DNA of 64,000 nt from Enoplolaimus lenunculus (Eukaryota > Nematoda > Enoplea > Enoplida > Thoracostomopsidae). Position 1 is the stretch's first letter. The number at the start of each line of letters is the position of its first letter. Of this stretch, positions 1-10,960 are shown piece by piece. The DNA is taken from the NCBI GenBank assembly GCA_030248215.1, contig JASANG010002610.1, forward strand, positions 124,001 to 188,000, read 5' to 3'. Under the pieces are notes generated by a model, which did no database searches, was not told where the DNA came from, and saw only the letters and a list, made by a program, of their open reading frames with translations. The position numbers and the translations under genes were made by a program.

Positions 1-1
1 C

Positions 2-21
2 CACACAGGAAACAGCTGTGA
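2..21 (+). other. Match to M13-reverse/lacZ vector flank
   Basis: Sixteen consecutive bases (CACACAGGAAACAGCT) equal the sequence beside the M13 reverse priming site of pUC-type vectors, and the next four match except one. It sits at the extreme left edge of the window. A residual vector end of a Sanger read or contig is the simplest explanation; chance similarity is possible. Confidence 0.45.
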
Positions 22-289
22 ATAAAGATGTCTTCACCACGAAAAAAATACTAAAAAAGGCTCGACAATATGCCCCAAAGACAATATTATACACTTAGAA
101 ATGATGAAGATGTCACGAAAAACTAAAATTAGGTTACTCCTGGTGCGATCAAGAGGTTTAGATAGAGTGTTTTTTATGTTTGTGAACAACTCAAGTACTA
201 TTTTTGCAACATTGATTCGTGTAAAATCTGAGCGGTAGCAAAAAACTGCTAATATTGTAATAAAAATTTTTTTAACGAATTAATGTGTG

Positions 290-497
290 GGCCAATGTTA
301 CTTTAAGGGGCGTAACAGTAAATTAAGCGTATTCCTAAGCCTAAGCGTAAGCCTAAGCGTTGCAAAAATGAGTTTCTAAGCTTAAGCCTAAGCCTAAGCC
401 TAAGTCTAAGCCTAAGCAAAATATGTAATCTAGAATCTAAACCTATTATTTTATAGACCCACCAGATACCTGGACGCCCCTTAAAGTAACACGGGCC
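290..497 (-). mobile_element. Family A TIR element with TTAGGC core
   Basis: The ends are near-perfect inverted repeats beginning GGCC, then TGTTACTTTAAGGGGCG. The interior is a run of CCTAAG/TTAGGC hexamers with scattered variants (about 320-415), then a unique arm with TCTAGAATCTAAAC. No coding capacity, so it is a non-autonomous DNA element. Other copies in this window are at 32239, 39151, 39642 and 60395. Strand is given by the TTAGGC orientation. Confidence 0.75.
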
Positions 498-713
498 ATG
501 TGTATATATCTTGGTTTTTGAATTAAATGAACACTGTTCTTTAAATGGATTTTAGAACGTAGCCGGTCGTAAATATGCCAATATTAATGAAAACTTTCAA
601 ATAAGCAAGCTATAGTTAGGTTAACTGACTATGGAACCCGAGGCATAGGTCCATGGTTTTTTAAACCAGTGCTTACTTGACAAATCAGCAAATAATCACT
701 ATTATGAATATAA

Positions 714-1001
714 TAACCCCATTCACACGTGCAGGTTTTTCCAAAGAGAACTCGCAGCTGTAACTTGAACGAAATACTTGCAGCTGCAAGTATTTTCAAA
801 GGAACATTCTGATTGACCAATCAAAATGCAACTGCAAGAAATTCAAGCGACTTACAACTGCGTTCACAGGCGCGAATTAAATTCAATAGCATGAATTCCA
901 GTGAATAATGTGCAGCTGGAAGAACTTCAAATGCTGTTTTGTGACCAAAGTTGCACGTGCCAGTTTTTGCTGCAAAAGCTTGCACGTGTGAATAGAGGTT
1001 A
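714..1001. mobile_element. MITE with ATTCACACGTGCA inverted ends
   Basis: The left end TAACCCC-ATTCACACGTGCA pairs with a right end whose reverse complement is TAACCTCT-ATTCACACGTGCA. The 288-bp interior has repeated GCAGCTG and CTTGCA motifs and no open frame of note. It is a single copy in the window; the family is not identified. Confidence 0.6.
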
Positions 1002-1995
1002 AAGAACAGTTGTGTTGTAAAGAAATTTTTTAAATTATATTAATTTTAGTTGCCGTTGAAATATTCGCCAATAAACTTGGTTGCAGCGCCACACTTTAAA
1101 CTTCACGACTCTTCCTGAAACTTGAGTTTAAGGTGTTATTGTATAAGTATGTAACAGTTTAGAATCCGCTTTGAAAACTGAAACAAATTTCAAAAAAACT
1201 AAAATAAAATTATTTTATATTTTTCACCAAAATTTTCCGTTTCTTGTACCAAAATTTTCCGTTTCTTGTAAAACAGCAAAAAAATCAACAAATTGCATTT
1301 ATATCTAAATCATTCGTAATCAGCAAATTAATTAATAAAGAGAGAAGGGATGGAAAGAGGAAACACGAGCCCTTATTCGCAATCACCCTGGATTCACCAC
1401 TGTTGGAGTATTACAGAATCAATAACAAAATCGAATACATATCATAAATTCTAAAATTAACAAAGTCTGTCACTCTTGGAAATTAATCAAAGCTATAAAG
1501 TTCGAGTTACGCCCGTATGCCTGCTTTTCCAGCTGCTAATGGTAGGGTCCGAGCGACCGATCTTGCCTAGGACTGACTTAGGGGCTACGACTTGAGTGCA
1601 ATGGTAAATTGCCACGCTTTGAACGCTGTATCCGGTCGAAAAAAGACAAACGGATGTTTAGTAAATATCTTATAAAATACGGAAGCATGGAAGTTACAAC
1701 GAACTGAAAGATGATTATTAAAACTCCGATGTAAAAATAAAATTGTTGCGGTTCATATTTTAGTGTTTTGTTCGCATTTGTAGTTTGGGAAACAGTTGGC
1801 GTAAAGCGAACGCACAACAACTCATTGTACGAACATTTCGAACGCGGACTAACTCAATTGCTCTTAATCAACTTAGACAAAATTATTGTAGTTAAAAAGA
1901 AATTTTTTTTCGTATCAACATCCACTATTAGCGCGGTCTGAAGCGGTTTTGTCTAAAAATATAGTACATTTCAACTTACTATTTTAGAACTTTCG

Positions 1996-2167
1996 ACACA
2001 AAATAGTATTACAAGCCCTAGACAGCTCAGCTTGCTGAGGGAAGCTGAAAATCTTTTAGAAGGGATCTGCAACGATTTCAGATGACTTACAAGCGCAGTT
2101 GAAACTCGGACCAAATTTTTAGAAGAGTTGAGCGCCCTTGGGCCCCTGTCTGGCTACAGGTCTGTAA
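1996..2167. mobile_element. Worn hAT-type element (GGCCCGTAGCCAG family)
   Basis: It shares the body 'gacttacaagc..gttgaaa' and the terminal 'tggctacaggtctg' with better copies at 9515-9684 and 42926-43089. The ends are eroded, and no target duplication is clear. Confidence 0.45.
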
Positions 2168-2971
2168 CATCGATCAAGAATCAACGATTTAGCACAACAG
2201 CGCAAGACACAACTGCTAATCAGATTAGTAGCAGACGTTTAAGCTACAAAATTTTATAACTTACGTACCGCAGCAACTTTGCCACTGAGGTTGAATTTAT
2301 GGCCAGTCGACGAATTATGATTTGCATCTTTGCTTTGAGTTGAATCGCACAATGAACCGCTGTGGCCACTTTGTAGCGCCAGTTTGTTTCTGAAAAAGGA
2401 ACTTTATTGCAAACAAATGTTTACACACGGCAAAACACGAAAAACTCCCAGCTAACTGTGCATTGTTTAAAGTTTAAATGCAAAAAAGCTTGGGAGATGA
2501 ATGAAAAACGTATATCAAAAGCGATGAATAGCAAAAAGCAACATGAAACAATAAAACCGTACACCAGAATGTACTGATCTAAATCCGAAAATTTTTCATG
2601 AACCCTTCCTCAGGTCAATATTTTCTATCTCATATGATATCGAAGGTTTCGCTAGTGGCCTCGTGGTAGTTACGATCCTGACTTTAGTATTTAATAAATT
2701 CAACAAATTTACTTTGCGGATCGTATTTCTTCCTCAGACGACGGCAAGTGAATCAAACTGGACGAAAGAACAGGACTGGGATTAGCGCGTTGAAAATCAG
2801 CTAAAATATATTTTTTAAATATCATCCTAGTCTCCTTCCAAAATGTCACTGCTGAACTGCGAAAAATGTTTTGGGTTGCCGAATTTGCCATACGACGCCA
2901 TAGTTGTGGTTAAATGTTTGGATACATATATCGCTTATTGCAGATTTAGTGCCAAAGCTAAAATGATTGGA

Positions 2972-3143
2972 CGGGCCTGTAGCCAGAAGGCGAAAATGGG
3001 AGGGGGTTGAGTTCGTCTAAAACAACGTTGTTCCTCGTTTCAAGAAAATTTTCCAACTTGGTTATAAGTCATCGACAAAATGTTGCATGCCCCCCTGGAA
3101 AATTTTGAGCGTTCGCTAGCAATGTGAGCTAGCTACAGGGCTG
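2972..3143. mobile_element. hAT-type element (GGCCCGTAGCCAG family)
   Basis: Left end CGGGCCTGTAGCCAG and right end GAGCTAGCTACAGGGCTG are imperfect inverted repeats. The interior carries the family's 'ataagtcatcgacaaaa' segment. Non-coding. Confidence 0.55.
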
Positions 3144-4807
3144 AATATGAATTCAAACCTAAAACCAGAGTATAACATCCTCAGGTCCAAAAAATTTACG
3201 TAATGCGATTCTAAACAGCTTGAAGTTTTGTTGCCTTAATTAATATTCTGAACCTTGAATTTTTCTAATACTTCGCTAAAGCTCATGCGCCTTATTTTTT
3301 CTTTTATGTTCAGAAGAACTTTTCCAGTTGTCCAAAGTATTCATATTTACATAATCGCTGAGCTTTGGTTCACGTTATTATAAACTTATTTACTGACAGG
3401 CGGGCGCTAGGTACACAAAAAGATAAAAAAATACCCGGTGAAGCTGAACAAAAATTGTCATAAAAAATGTCCAAATTGCAAAGTTCAAAAAAATTTCTTC
3501 AAAGTTGCCAAAAATTGTTCTATAGGCTTCTTTTTATAAATATCCATAACTAAAAGTTCTAAGATTATTCGATAATTACCAAGGGCGGTGATACGACGAA
3601 CCTAAGAGGTTGGCGCACAAAGAAACCGGGGTCATTTGGGTTCCGAAGAATTTCCGAAGTTCGGGGAGGTTTGAATGATATGGGCGCAGGGCTCCGCGGA
3701 ATTCTGGAACACTGAAAATTGACGTGCATGGGACATGGGCAGTTACTTACAACATACGTACCAAACTTATTCCATAGGGTGAAGTAGATTTACTGCCGGA
3801 TTACAGACCAAACCTGGTAATGTTTCTAGTGATACACGCAACTTTTCTCTAATATTACAACCAAAAATATAATTAGTGAAAAATTTCAATTGCACACACA
3901 CACGAGAACAATATTTTCTAGGTGTGTCATACAGGAACGCCGCTACTAACACCACAACGAATGGGGGTCATTAAATAAACCAAAGTACCCGATCCTCAGT
4001 AGGCGACCACGAATCCAGAGACATGCAGAGAAGTCAAAACCACACCGCAAGCGAAACTGCCGAGACACCGGCGTATTACTTTGCATCAATTGTTTGAAAT
4101 TTCAACGTGAAACTTAAGTTTTAATGGGCTGTTAGATGTGTCGGCAACACTCTTTCATTTTTTAGGGATGTCGATTGACACACCGGACAAAGTTGTATCG
4201 GCTTGTCTGCGACAAACTTACCAATTTCGTGCGACGATGCGCCTTGCGGTAACGACAAATGACTTCCTGTAAGCCGTTGGTTTAGTAATTGTCTTGAATC
4301 GTACCCTGAAATCATAACAACGAGGTTAAGCGTAGTTTTCGACTACTTCATGATTAGTGTCGGTATTTTTCAAAATTGTAACATCATTGAACCTGTCGAT
4401 GATATTAGGTATTGTAGATTTAAGAACCAGTCAACGATGACGTTTGAAGCTCAGCACAAATCTGCAGTTGAGTACGCCTACTTTTATGTAAATTTTCACA
4501 TTCGATCATGCCACAATTCCCGTGTTAAAAATCTATTCGATAGCAATAAAACAGCTGATACTGTGCTAAACACAGCTAAACTGCGGTAAATGTGTACCTA
4601 AGTATTACACTAAAACTGTTTCAAAAGTTTACTCTAAAAACAAGGTGAAGTTTTATAAAAGTTAATATGTTTCAACATTTCTTGGTATCATATTGCCGTA
4701 AAAACTCGGTTGCCGAAGGCGGTTCGCTGGTATTACTAAATGATAATATTTTCACAACCATAGTTTTTTTAAGCTTATAAGCTTCCGTATGAAACTCTGT
4801 AATTATA

Positions 4808-5066
4808 CACTGTAAATTCCAATGAGTTGATTAATCAATTCAGCTAGCGAGTTGGTTATTTCTGAATTAATATCAGTAAACATTAACTCATTCTCAGTTG
4901 TGTTAATTCTTAATTCTCACTGTGAGTTGAGTTGACTCTGGGTGAGTTGATTAATTAACTCAGAATGAATTGAATCAACTCAAAATTCGGAGTTTAGATA
5001 GTCCTAACTCAGACTGAGTGATTCAACTCATTCTGAGTTAAAATCAACTCACTGAAATTTACAGTG
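4808..5066. mobile_element. Family H MITE, CACTGTAAATT ends, TA target
   Basis: Terminal repeats CACTGTAAATTCCAATGAG and CTCACTGAAATTTACAGTG are inverted and flanked by TA on both sides, the target duplication expected of Tc1/mariner-like elements. The interior is built from many GAGTTGA/TCAACTC and TGAGTTA words, so it can fold on itself repeatedly. Other copies are at 37198, 52600 and 61876. Confidence 0.75.
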
Positions 5067-5554
5067 TAGTAAAATTTGGTTCTATCATATTTTTCTTTCA
5101 TTTTTTAACCTTAAACTCAATTTCGAAAGCATTCTATTTTTGACTCTGACAATGTTAAACAAATCTAAAAATATACATAAGATGCAGGTTTTGAACAGCT
5201 GAAATTGAGTAGACTCGAGGTCAACTTAGTCGCACTTTTACAATTGTTCTCAAGTTATGGTCAAAAATGTAAAATCTATAAGTCAAATCGTGTGCAAAAT
5301 GCGACTGCATTATTATTTAATTCTAAACACTGATTGTGGTAGGGTGCAACTGCGAGGAATCGCTCCTTTACGAACATTTCGCTTAGTCTGTGAGAAAAAT
5401 ATATCAACAGCATTAAACGAATTTCAACGGTAGGAAATTTTATTTGCTACTTCTAAAATCTGTATACCCCCTCTGCTAACATTTCGTCGTTACCAAGCTG
5501 GATTTTACACTCGCAACAAATTCAACGTCTTTCGAATGTACAAATCGAGAGACG

Positions 5555-5810
5555 TTATCCTTTCTCGCATGAATATTTCCAATTTCATATGAGATGTGAT
5601 TTCAAGGTAAGATTCGACCCCCAGTCTCACCACGGGTGTGAGGCGTTTACAATGGACACTGAGCTGTAGGAGCTTGACACTCGAACCCGTAGGAGATGAA
5701 CCCGAGCCGGCTCTCCCGTCTGGTGGAGATTTTGCACTGCGCATATATGTTTGAATTGATAAACACTGCTCACAAGTTGCTCGTAGTATAGTCTATGAGT
5801 AAAAGGGTTA
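5555..5810 (-). mobile_element. Family F element with tRNA-like body, diverged
   Basis: It resembles the cleaner copies at 42060 and 46569: a start like TTATCCTTTCTCGCAT, a middle with GATTCGACCCCCAG (box-B-like on the minus strand) and ACTGAGCTGTAGGAGC (box-A-like), and an end AAAAGGGTTA. It is considerably diverged, so old. Confidence 0.55.
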
Positions 5811-6165
5811 ACTGAAGAACCATGCCCTAAAATTTTATTTTCTAAACAAATTTTGTTCGCTACCCAGGGCCTTTCGTTGTAAAATACCGTAGTTTTTTGT
5901 TCAAGCTTTATAATTTGCTCGAAAAGTACTTACCGTAAAACACATTATTATTTTGGAATACACTAGTATATTCAGACATTATGCGTTATTTTTCAATAAA
6001 AAATCAAATTATTTAATTGTAACATTATTATATGCTACAAGTTACATTACGGTTTAGCTTCAAATTATTCTGTAAACATACTAAGCCCGTTATATTGGTA
6101 TATAAAAATGCTATTAACGTACGCGAAAATTGTTTCTGCAAATGTGACTGGGAAAACGTGAAATA

Positions 6166-6381
6166 TAGGAATGTTTAGCAATTCGTTGCCTGATAACTTA
6201 TTGCCCACCAGTGTCCTAAAGCCCACTAATATATCTAAGCATAAACCTAAGCGTAATTCTAAGCCTAAGCCTCAGCCTAAGCATAGTGATGGGCGACAAA
6301 TTGTCGAGTCGATGAAATTTCGGATTACAAATTGTCGGGCAACGAGTTGTCGAGCGACGAATTGTCATGATACCGAATTGT
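6166..6381 (-). mobile_element. Family D element, TTGTCGCCC motifs and TTAGGC core
   Basis: Short motifs of the type GGGCGACAAATTGTCG recur near both ends. Between them lie CTAAGCATAAACCTAAGCG and further CCTAAG hexamers. The same arrangement, reversed, is at 47288-47432. The interior non-hexamer sequence also matches (CAGTGTCCTAAAGCCCACT versus CAGTGTCTTAAGCCATT), so these are two copies of one family. Confidence 0.6.
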
Positions 6382-6431
6382 AGAACGTGGTTTGCGTAAA
6401 TGAATACGTTGGGGTATTTCCAACGTTTCTA

Positions 6432-6576
6432 CACTGCAAAAAATGGTGAGTCAAATTGCACTATACAAACTGAGTCTAAATTCGACACTCCGCCAGAGTC
6501 AAATTCGACTCAGTTTGTGTAGTCCGGAAAAGCCTATTTCGGAAACACTCAATTTGACTCGCAATTTTTTGCAGTG
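6432..6576. mobile_element. Small TA-flanked MITE, CACTGCAAAAAAT ends
   Basis: Inverted ends CACTGCAAAAAATGGTGAG and CTCGCAATTTTTTGCAGTG are flanked by TA duplications. Internal words AGTCAAATTCGACTC form further inverted repeats. It shares the CACTG/TA signature with family H but has a different interior. Confidence 0.7.
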
Positions 6577-7062
6577 TAGTGGTATTGAAAATTTAGTACT
6601 AAACTTCAGAATAACCGCAGTAAGCAACTTTGGTGAAAATACATTTTAAAGCCGAAATTTATCAATGAGTTTCGCCTATAAATCTTCCTGTCTCGAATTT
6701 ACACGATTTTGACGTATTCCGCTCTTCAGAAGAGGCGTTGTTTGAACATTCTTCAGTTAATCTTAAATGTCTGTGTATCCTGTTATATTTTGAAATATTT
6801 TATATACTATTAAGTTAGAAATTACATATTTAGTTGCAGATGCGAACGTGCCAAATTAAAAAATTTCATATTCCTAAAAACGCCATTTTACATCTGCTAG
6901 AAACGCTATTTCACAAGCACTAGCAGCAAAGTTCTTTGATAAATTCCAGTAGCGTACCGAGTAGTTGGCATTGGAGAGGTCGGCATCGAAAAGTAAGTTT
7001 TTTTGGTTTTTAAGACAAATTTGGCAAATCGGTAACGACAGTTCGGTGATACAATGACTGGG

Positions 7063-7393
7063 TTTCTGAAACACTACTTAAGTGTACGAGTTAGTGCTTA
7101 AGTAGATGCTAAGTAATTACTCAACCATTTTTCTGAAACACTACTTAAGTACGAGTTAGTGCTTAAGTAGATGCTAAGTAATTACTCAACCATTTTTCTG
7201 AAACACTACTTAAGTGTACGAGTTAGTGCTTAAGTAGATGCTAAGTAATTACTCAACCATTTTTCTGAAACACTACTTAAGTACGAGTTAGTGCTTAAGC
7301 AGATGCTAAGTAATTACTCAACCATTTTTCTGAAACACTACTTAAGTACGAGTTAGTGCTTAAGTAGATGCTAAGTAATTACTCAACCATTTT
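7063..7393. repeat. Tandem array, alternating 67- and 65-bp units
   Basis: Five units start with CTGAAACACTACTTAAG at 7066, 7133, 7198, 7265 and 7330. The spacing runs 67, 65, 67, 65, because every second unit lacks 'gt' after ACTTAAGT. Units are otherwise nearly identical, so amplification is recent and partly by a 132-bp dimer. Confidence 0.9.
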
Positions 7394-7440
7394 AAAGTTT
7401 TCAAAAGCTTACTTATGTAATTACTTAAGTTGACTATATT

Positions 7441-7615
7441 CAATGGCGGATCCATGGGGGGCCACCCCGGCCGTGGCCCCCCCCAACAGCATCTCGACAA
7501 AAATTATATAGCAATTTTATGACAATAATTCGTGGTTTGTGTGCGGGTCAAAAGTAAGTTTATTACCTGTGAAATTTCCCCCCCCCACCATTTTGACATC
7601 CTGGATCCGCCACTG
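7441..7615. mobile_element. hAT-type MITE (CAGTGGCGGATCC family), copy 1
   Basis: Inverted ends CAATGGCGGATCCATGG and GGATCCGCCACTG are flanked by an exact 8-bp duplication ACTATATT (7433-7440, 7616-7623), the hAT signature. It is inserted inside the family K element. A second copy is at 13874-14051. Confidence 0.85.
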
Positions 7616-8349
7616 ACTATATTTGATATATTACAGATTAACAGCTCATGCATACTAACCTTGGTCTAACCGAAATTGTCCGCTCATATCGAATCCTTAA
7701 TATAAAGCATAACTATTGCCTTGTTGTTATAACAATCGCTCACATTTGGCGGTTACTTTTTTTGCTCAAAAAGCTAAGTATTTGTTTAAGTCTGCAACTT
7801 AAGTGTTTACTTAAATTTAAGTACATACTGAAGATTTCGGAAATCAAACCAGTGTCTTTTTGTCAAAAAGAAATGAATTTTTAAATTAGTCATCCGCGTT
7901 GTTTTCCTTCTATTTCCATTTCGATACGCTCCTGATAAATCCAAGATAATCATAAAACCACACTGTGAACCAAATACCGCCTACTCGTAGATGGAAAACA
8001 AGACGAAACAATATACAATCACAATCTAAACGTTTCACACACATTTAAACCATTCATAAAACTTGAGAAAGGTTTTTGTTCTCAAATAACCAGTGGTGGC
8101 GTGCCAAGTGTGAGGGAATCCCTCCAATATCAATACGAGGGGTGTCTGAAATCAAGGAATGTCTAAATGTTTCTACTGTAAATATATCAATTCCTCCTAA
8201 GTGCTAGAGCGAGCAAAAAGACATACCTAATTTTAGTATTTAAAGAATATTGAAAATTTACTATTAAAATTCTGTATTTTGAAATTTCGTCAAAATCCCC
8301 TTATTTTTGGTGTGATTGACTGCCAATTATTCCGGGAACAGAAGGGTAA

Positions 8350-8496
8350 CCCGAAATATAATAGTAGAAAAATAAACTCGCGAGCTAGAAGCCAAACGCA
8401 ATTTTAGTGCTCAACCTTATTATGCAAAATATTGCTTTTGATACGTTTTAAACACGGGCATAGGCGGCCCTGTGTGCTCCCGTTGGATGAGCCAGT
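8350..8496. mobile_element. Family N repeat copy
   Basis: It contains the family's core 'ctcgcgag..agaagccaaacgcaattttagtgct', also present at 16639, 25453 and 25858. The right end GAGCCAGTG resembles hAT-type termini. The left end is not resolved. Confidence 0.45.
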
Positions 8497-9064
8497 GAAC
8501 ACGGCACTGGCAAACGACCTGACGCATAAGGAGATGTTGAGATTAATGTTGAACGTGTTTCAATTTCAAACCGATCATAACTTTATCTCAACGGCGAAAA
8601 CAGATATATATCAGGGCCGCGCTTTAAACGGTTTTGGCCAGACGCGAAGAACCGGGCGCTCTCGCCAAAAAGTGGTTTAATAATAAAATAGTAACGAGGC
8701 CGAACCTTGCTAATTTTTCCTTTTGGTGCCACGAAAATTTACGCTCTTGATTTCTCGCTTACTTCGCTTGCAAGTTTTTTTACAGAATTATTACGAGCCC
8801 CTACAATAAAATTATCGGATCCGCCGCGGCGTGACACGCGGTATGTTCTTGTGAACGTTCCCAAACTGCACAACTTCGAGTGGGTTTCAAGTGATAAACT
8901 TTTAACCCGCGTATATAAAAAAGCCATTATATGTGTGTATTCTGTTCGGTTAATACTTTGAAAACACCATAGACATGTATCGCATTTAGTTCACCCAAAA
9001 GCTTGCAATTCTAGAAGACTTGCGGGGATTTGCTGATTGTTGAATTTAAATATTAAAACTAATT

Positions 9065-9367
9065 TTTTGTGCGATTTCAAATAAATTGGCAAAAAATAGA
9101 ATAAATATTTTATTCCATATTCAGGTATACCCTAGGATTTTGAATGATTTCTAGTTAGTGTTTAGGCTATTTTTAACGAAACACTAACTAGAAATCATTC
9201 AAAATCCTAGGGTATACCTGAATATGGAATAAAATATTTATTCTATTTTTTGGGCGATTTCAAATAAATTGGCAAAAAATAGAATAAATATTTTATTCCA
9301 TATTCAGGTATACCCTTGAATTTTGAATGATTTCTAGTTAGTGTTTCGTTAAAAATAGCCTAAACAC
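9065..9367. repeat. Three-armed foldback (direct-inverted-direct)
   Basis: An arm of about 90 bases beginning GCGATTTCAAATAAATTGG occurs at 9071, then in inverted orientation (about 9157-9253), then again directly from 9254. The loop AGGCTATTTTTAACG after arm 1 reappears inverted after arm 3. Arms differ by very few bases, so the rearrangement is recent. No terminal duplication was recognised. Confidence 0.85.
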
Positions 9368-9514
9368 ATATTGTTTCATTCAATTTTAATCTAATATACA
9401 CACCATTGCTGCGGTTGCAACTTTATCTTGAACAGTGGTTTTGTTTCTGCGTGACGTCAAAATTCAACGTCTTTAAAATAAAACTTACGTGGGAAAAGCT
9501 TAACCACCAAGGGC

Positions 9515-9684
9515 CGGGCCCGTAGTCAAGGGGGGGCCAGGGGCGCTCAGGCATCCCCCTGGCAAAAATTTTGGGTCCCCCTACAGAATTTTCAACCTAG
9601 CTTGTAACTCATTGAAAACCCTTGAATGCCCCTCCTGGAACATTTTCAGCCACCCCCTAGCAAGGAGAGCTGGCTACAGGCCTG
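9515..9684. mobile_element. hAT-type element (GGCCCGTAGCCAG family), TSD intact
   Basis: Ends CGGGCCCGTAGTC and GGCTACAGGCCTG are inverted, with an exact 8-bp duplication CCAAGGGC on both sides (9507-9514, 9685-9692). The interior is about 170 bp and non-coding. This copy fixes the family boundaries. Confidence 0.8.
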
Positions 9685-10366
9685 CCAAGGGCGCGTATAC
9701 ATGAACGGTGAATAGAGGGGATCTATCCACTGTCAGAACATTTGGACAGACAACAAAACAGCATTTTTAACAGGTTTCAAAACAACCGTCTGGATCCTGG
9801 CTTACTAAAAATCCTTTTCTACTTGTTTATGGTCTCCTTTGGAACAAAATTGTTGGCAGTGCCACTGTAACAAAAACCTTAGCATTTATTGCATCACACA
9901 GATAATATTGCACGTCAACAAGTTTATATCGATTCGTGAAACCAAATATGGTCAAAGAGTTCGACAACTATTGCAATATTTTGAAAGAAATTTTTGCCAG
10001 CTCGTGGGCCTAGGGCGTAAGCAAATAATGCTTATGTCTTTGGTACAACCTTATTTCAATTTAGTACTTATAATACACCGAGTACTTAAACGCTAAGTCT
10101 TTGTACAGTCGCCAGTTCGCTAAATTTCGATACAAATTTAGTTTTAACGGCATCATATTTAGGCACATCCAAGGGCAGATCCACAAGAAGGGACAGAGGT
10201 GACCACTCACCCTGTGCTGAGGATCAAAAATTGGATGTTACTTTTGAAATCCTCAATTAATGTCTGACTTCAAGCTATCGTATGTGAATACGATTTCCAC
10301 CGTTTCTGCATAATTATTTCTGTAACCACATAAAAATTAAAGCTACACGTTTGCAATAGCAATTCC

Positions 10367-10580
10367 GGCCTATGTATAGAACAAGGCCGGAACAGTAGTA
10401 TAAGCATATTTCTAAGCCTAAGCCTAAGCCTAAGCCTAAGCATAAGCGCATGAATGAGCATATTCCTAAGCATAAGCTTAATCCTAAGCCTAAGCCTGTG
10501 CAAAAAAATAGTCTAAAGCTTAAACTGACTCTATTATAGCCCCTCTGGAAAAGGATGTGGCCCTGTACTATACAAGAGCC
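10367..10580 (-). mobile_element. Family C TIR element with TTAGGC core
   Basis: Ends read GGCC-TATGTATAGAACAAGGCCGGAAC and, reversed, TTGTATAGTACAGGGCC. Between them are 'agtataagcatat', a CCTAAG array (about 10405-10500) and an arm with AGTCTAAAGCTTAAACTG. The same layout recurs at 55911 and 59840. It differs from family B mainly in the ends. Confidence 0.7.
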
Positions 10581-10807
10581 AATATTCTTTTCGTTATTAC
10601 GTTATGTTGTTTTTAGATTAATATAATTTTTCGTAGAAATGTTAGTAATCTGAGATGTATCCACCTGAAAAGCCTTCCGCATCTCACAAATCCTGCTACC
10701 GCCACTGGCGTCCAAGTGTAGTCTGTTTACAAGCCGCTAATATTCAAATATAACCTAATTGTTCACAACGTTCCAAAATATTATTAACAGCGACAAGCCA
10801 GCTCAAC

Positions 10808-10960
10808 ATGCTGAAACGCCAAAATAGTTTTTCAGGATGCGCTTCCAAGCGTTTTTCATGCCTCAATAGTGATGATGATGCCGTTAATATAGTTCGACCA
10901 AAACATTTTCAATCCACACAAAAAAGTATTTCTGAATTTATTCAGAAAAGTATTTTCTGA
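10808..10960 (+). CDS. Possible small ORF or first coding exon
   Basis: A 50-codon open frame from ATG to TGA begins MLKRQNSFSGCASKRFSC and continues with an acidic Asp run. Composition (Ser, Lys, Arg, Asp mixed, no low complexity) is more protein-like than its surroundings, but there is no homology I recognise, no clear donor and no partner exon nearby. The 3' part runs into AT-rich sequence with repeated CTGAAAAGT words, so the coding portion may be shorter. Treat as a weak candidate. Confidence 0.22.
   Translation: MLKRQNSFSGCASKRFSCLNSDDDAVNIVRPKHFQSTQKSISEFIQKSIF

Larger units (their letters stand above)
7063..7858 (+). mobile_element. Family K element with amplified terminus
   Basis: The left end TTTCTGAAACACTACTTAAG is tandemly amplified (see 7063-7393). 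Downstream sequence such as ATATTACAGATTAACAGC and CTCACATTTGGCG matches, in reverse, the copy at 49868-50282. A 175-bp hAT element (7441-7615) has inserted inside. No coding capacity is seen. Confidence 0.55.
22..10807. other. Gene-poor, repeat-filled region
   Basis: Between the repeats listed separately I see no convincing exon here. The longer stretches 1002-1995, 2168-2971, 3144-4807, 5811-6165, 6579-7062, 7859-8349, 8497-9064 and 9685-10366 contain only short open frames without splice-site or compositional support, plus worn fragments of the same repeat families. Confidence 0.6.

Noticed and set aside
7063-7393. CRISPR-like array
   Set aside because: Units are directly adjacent with no unique spacers, and the genome is eukaryotic.
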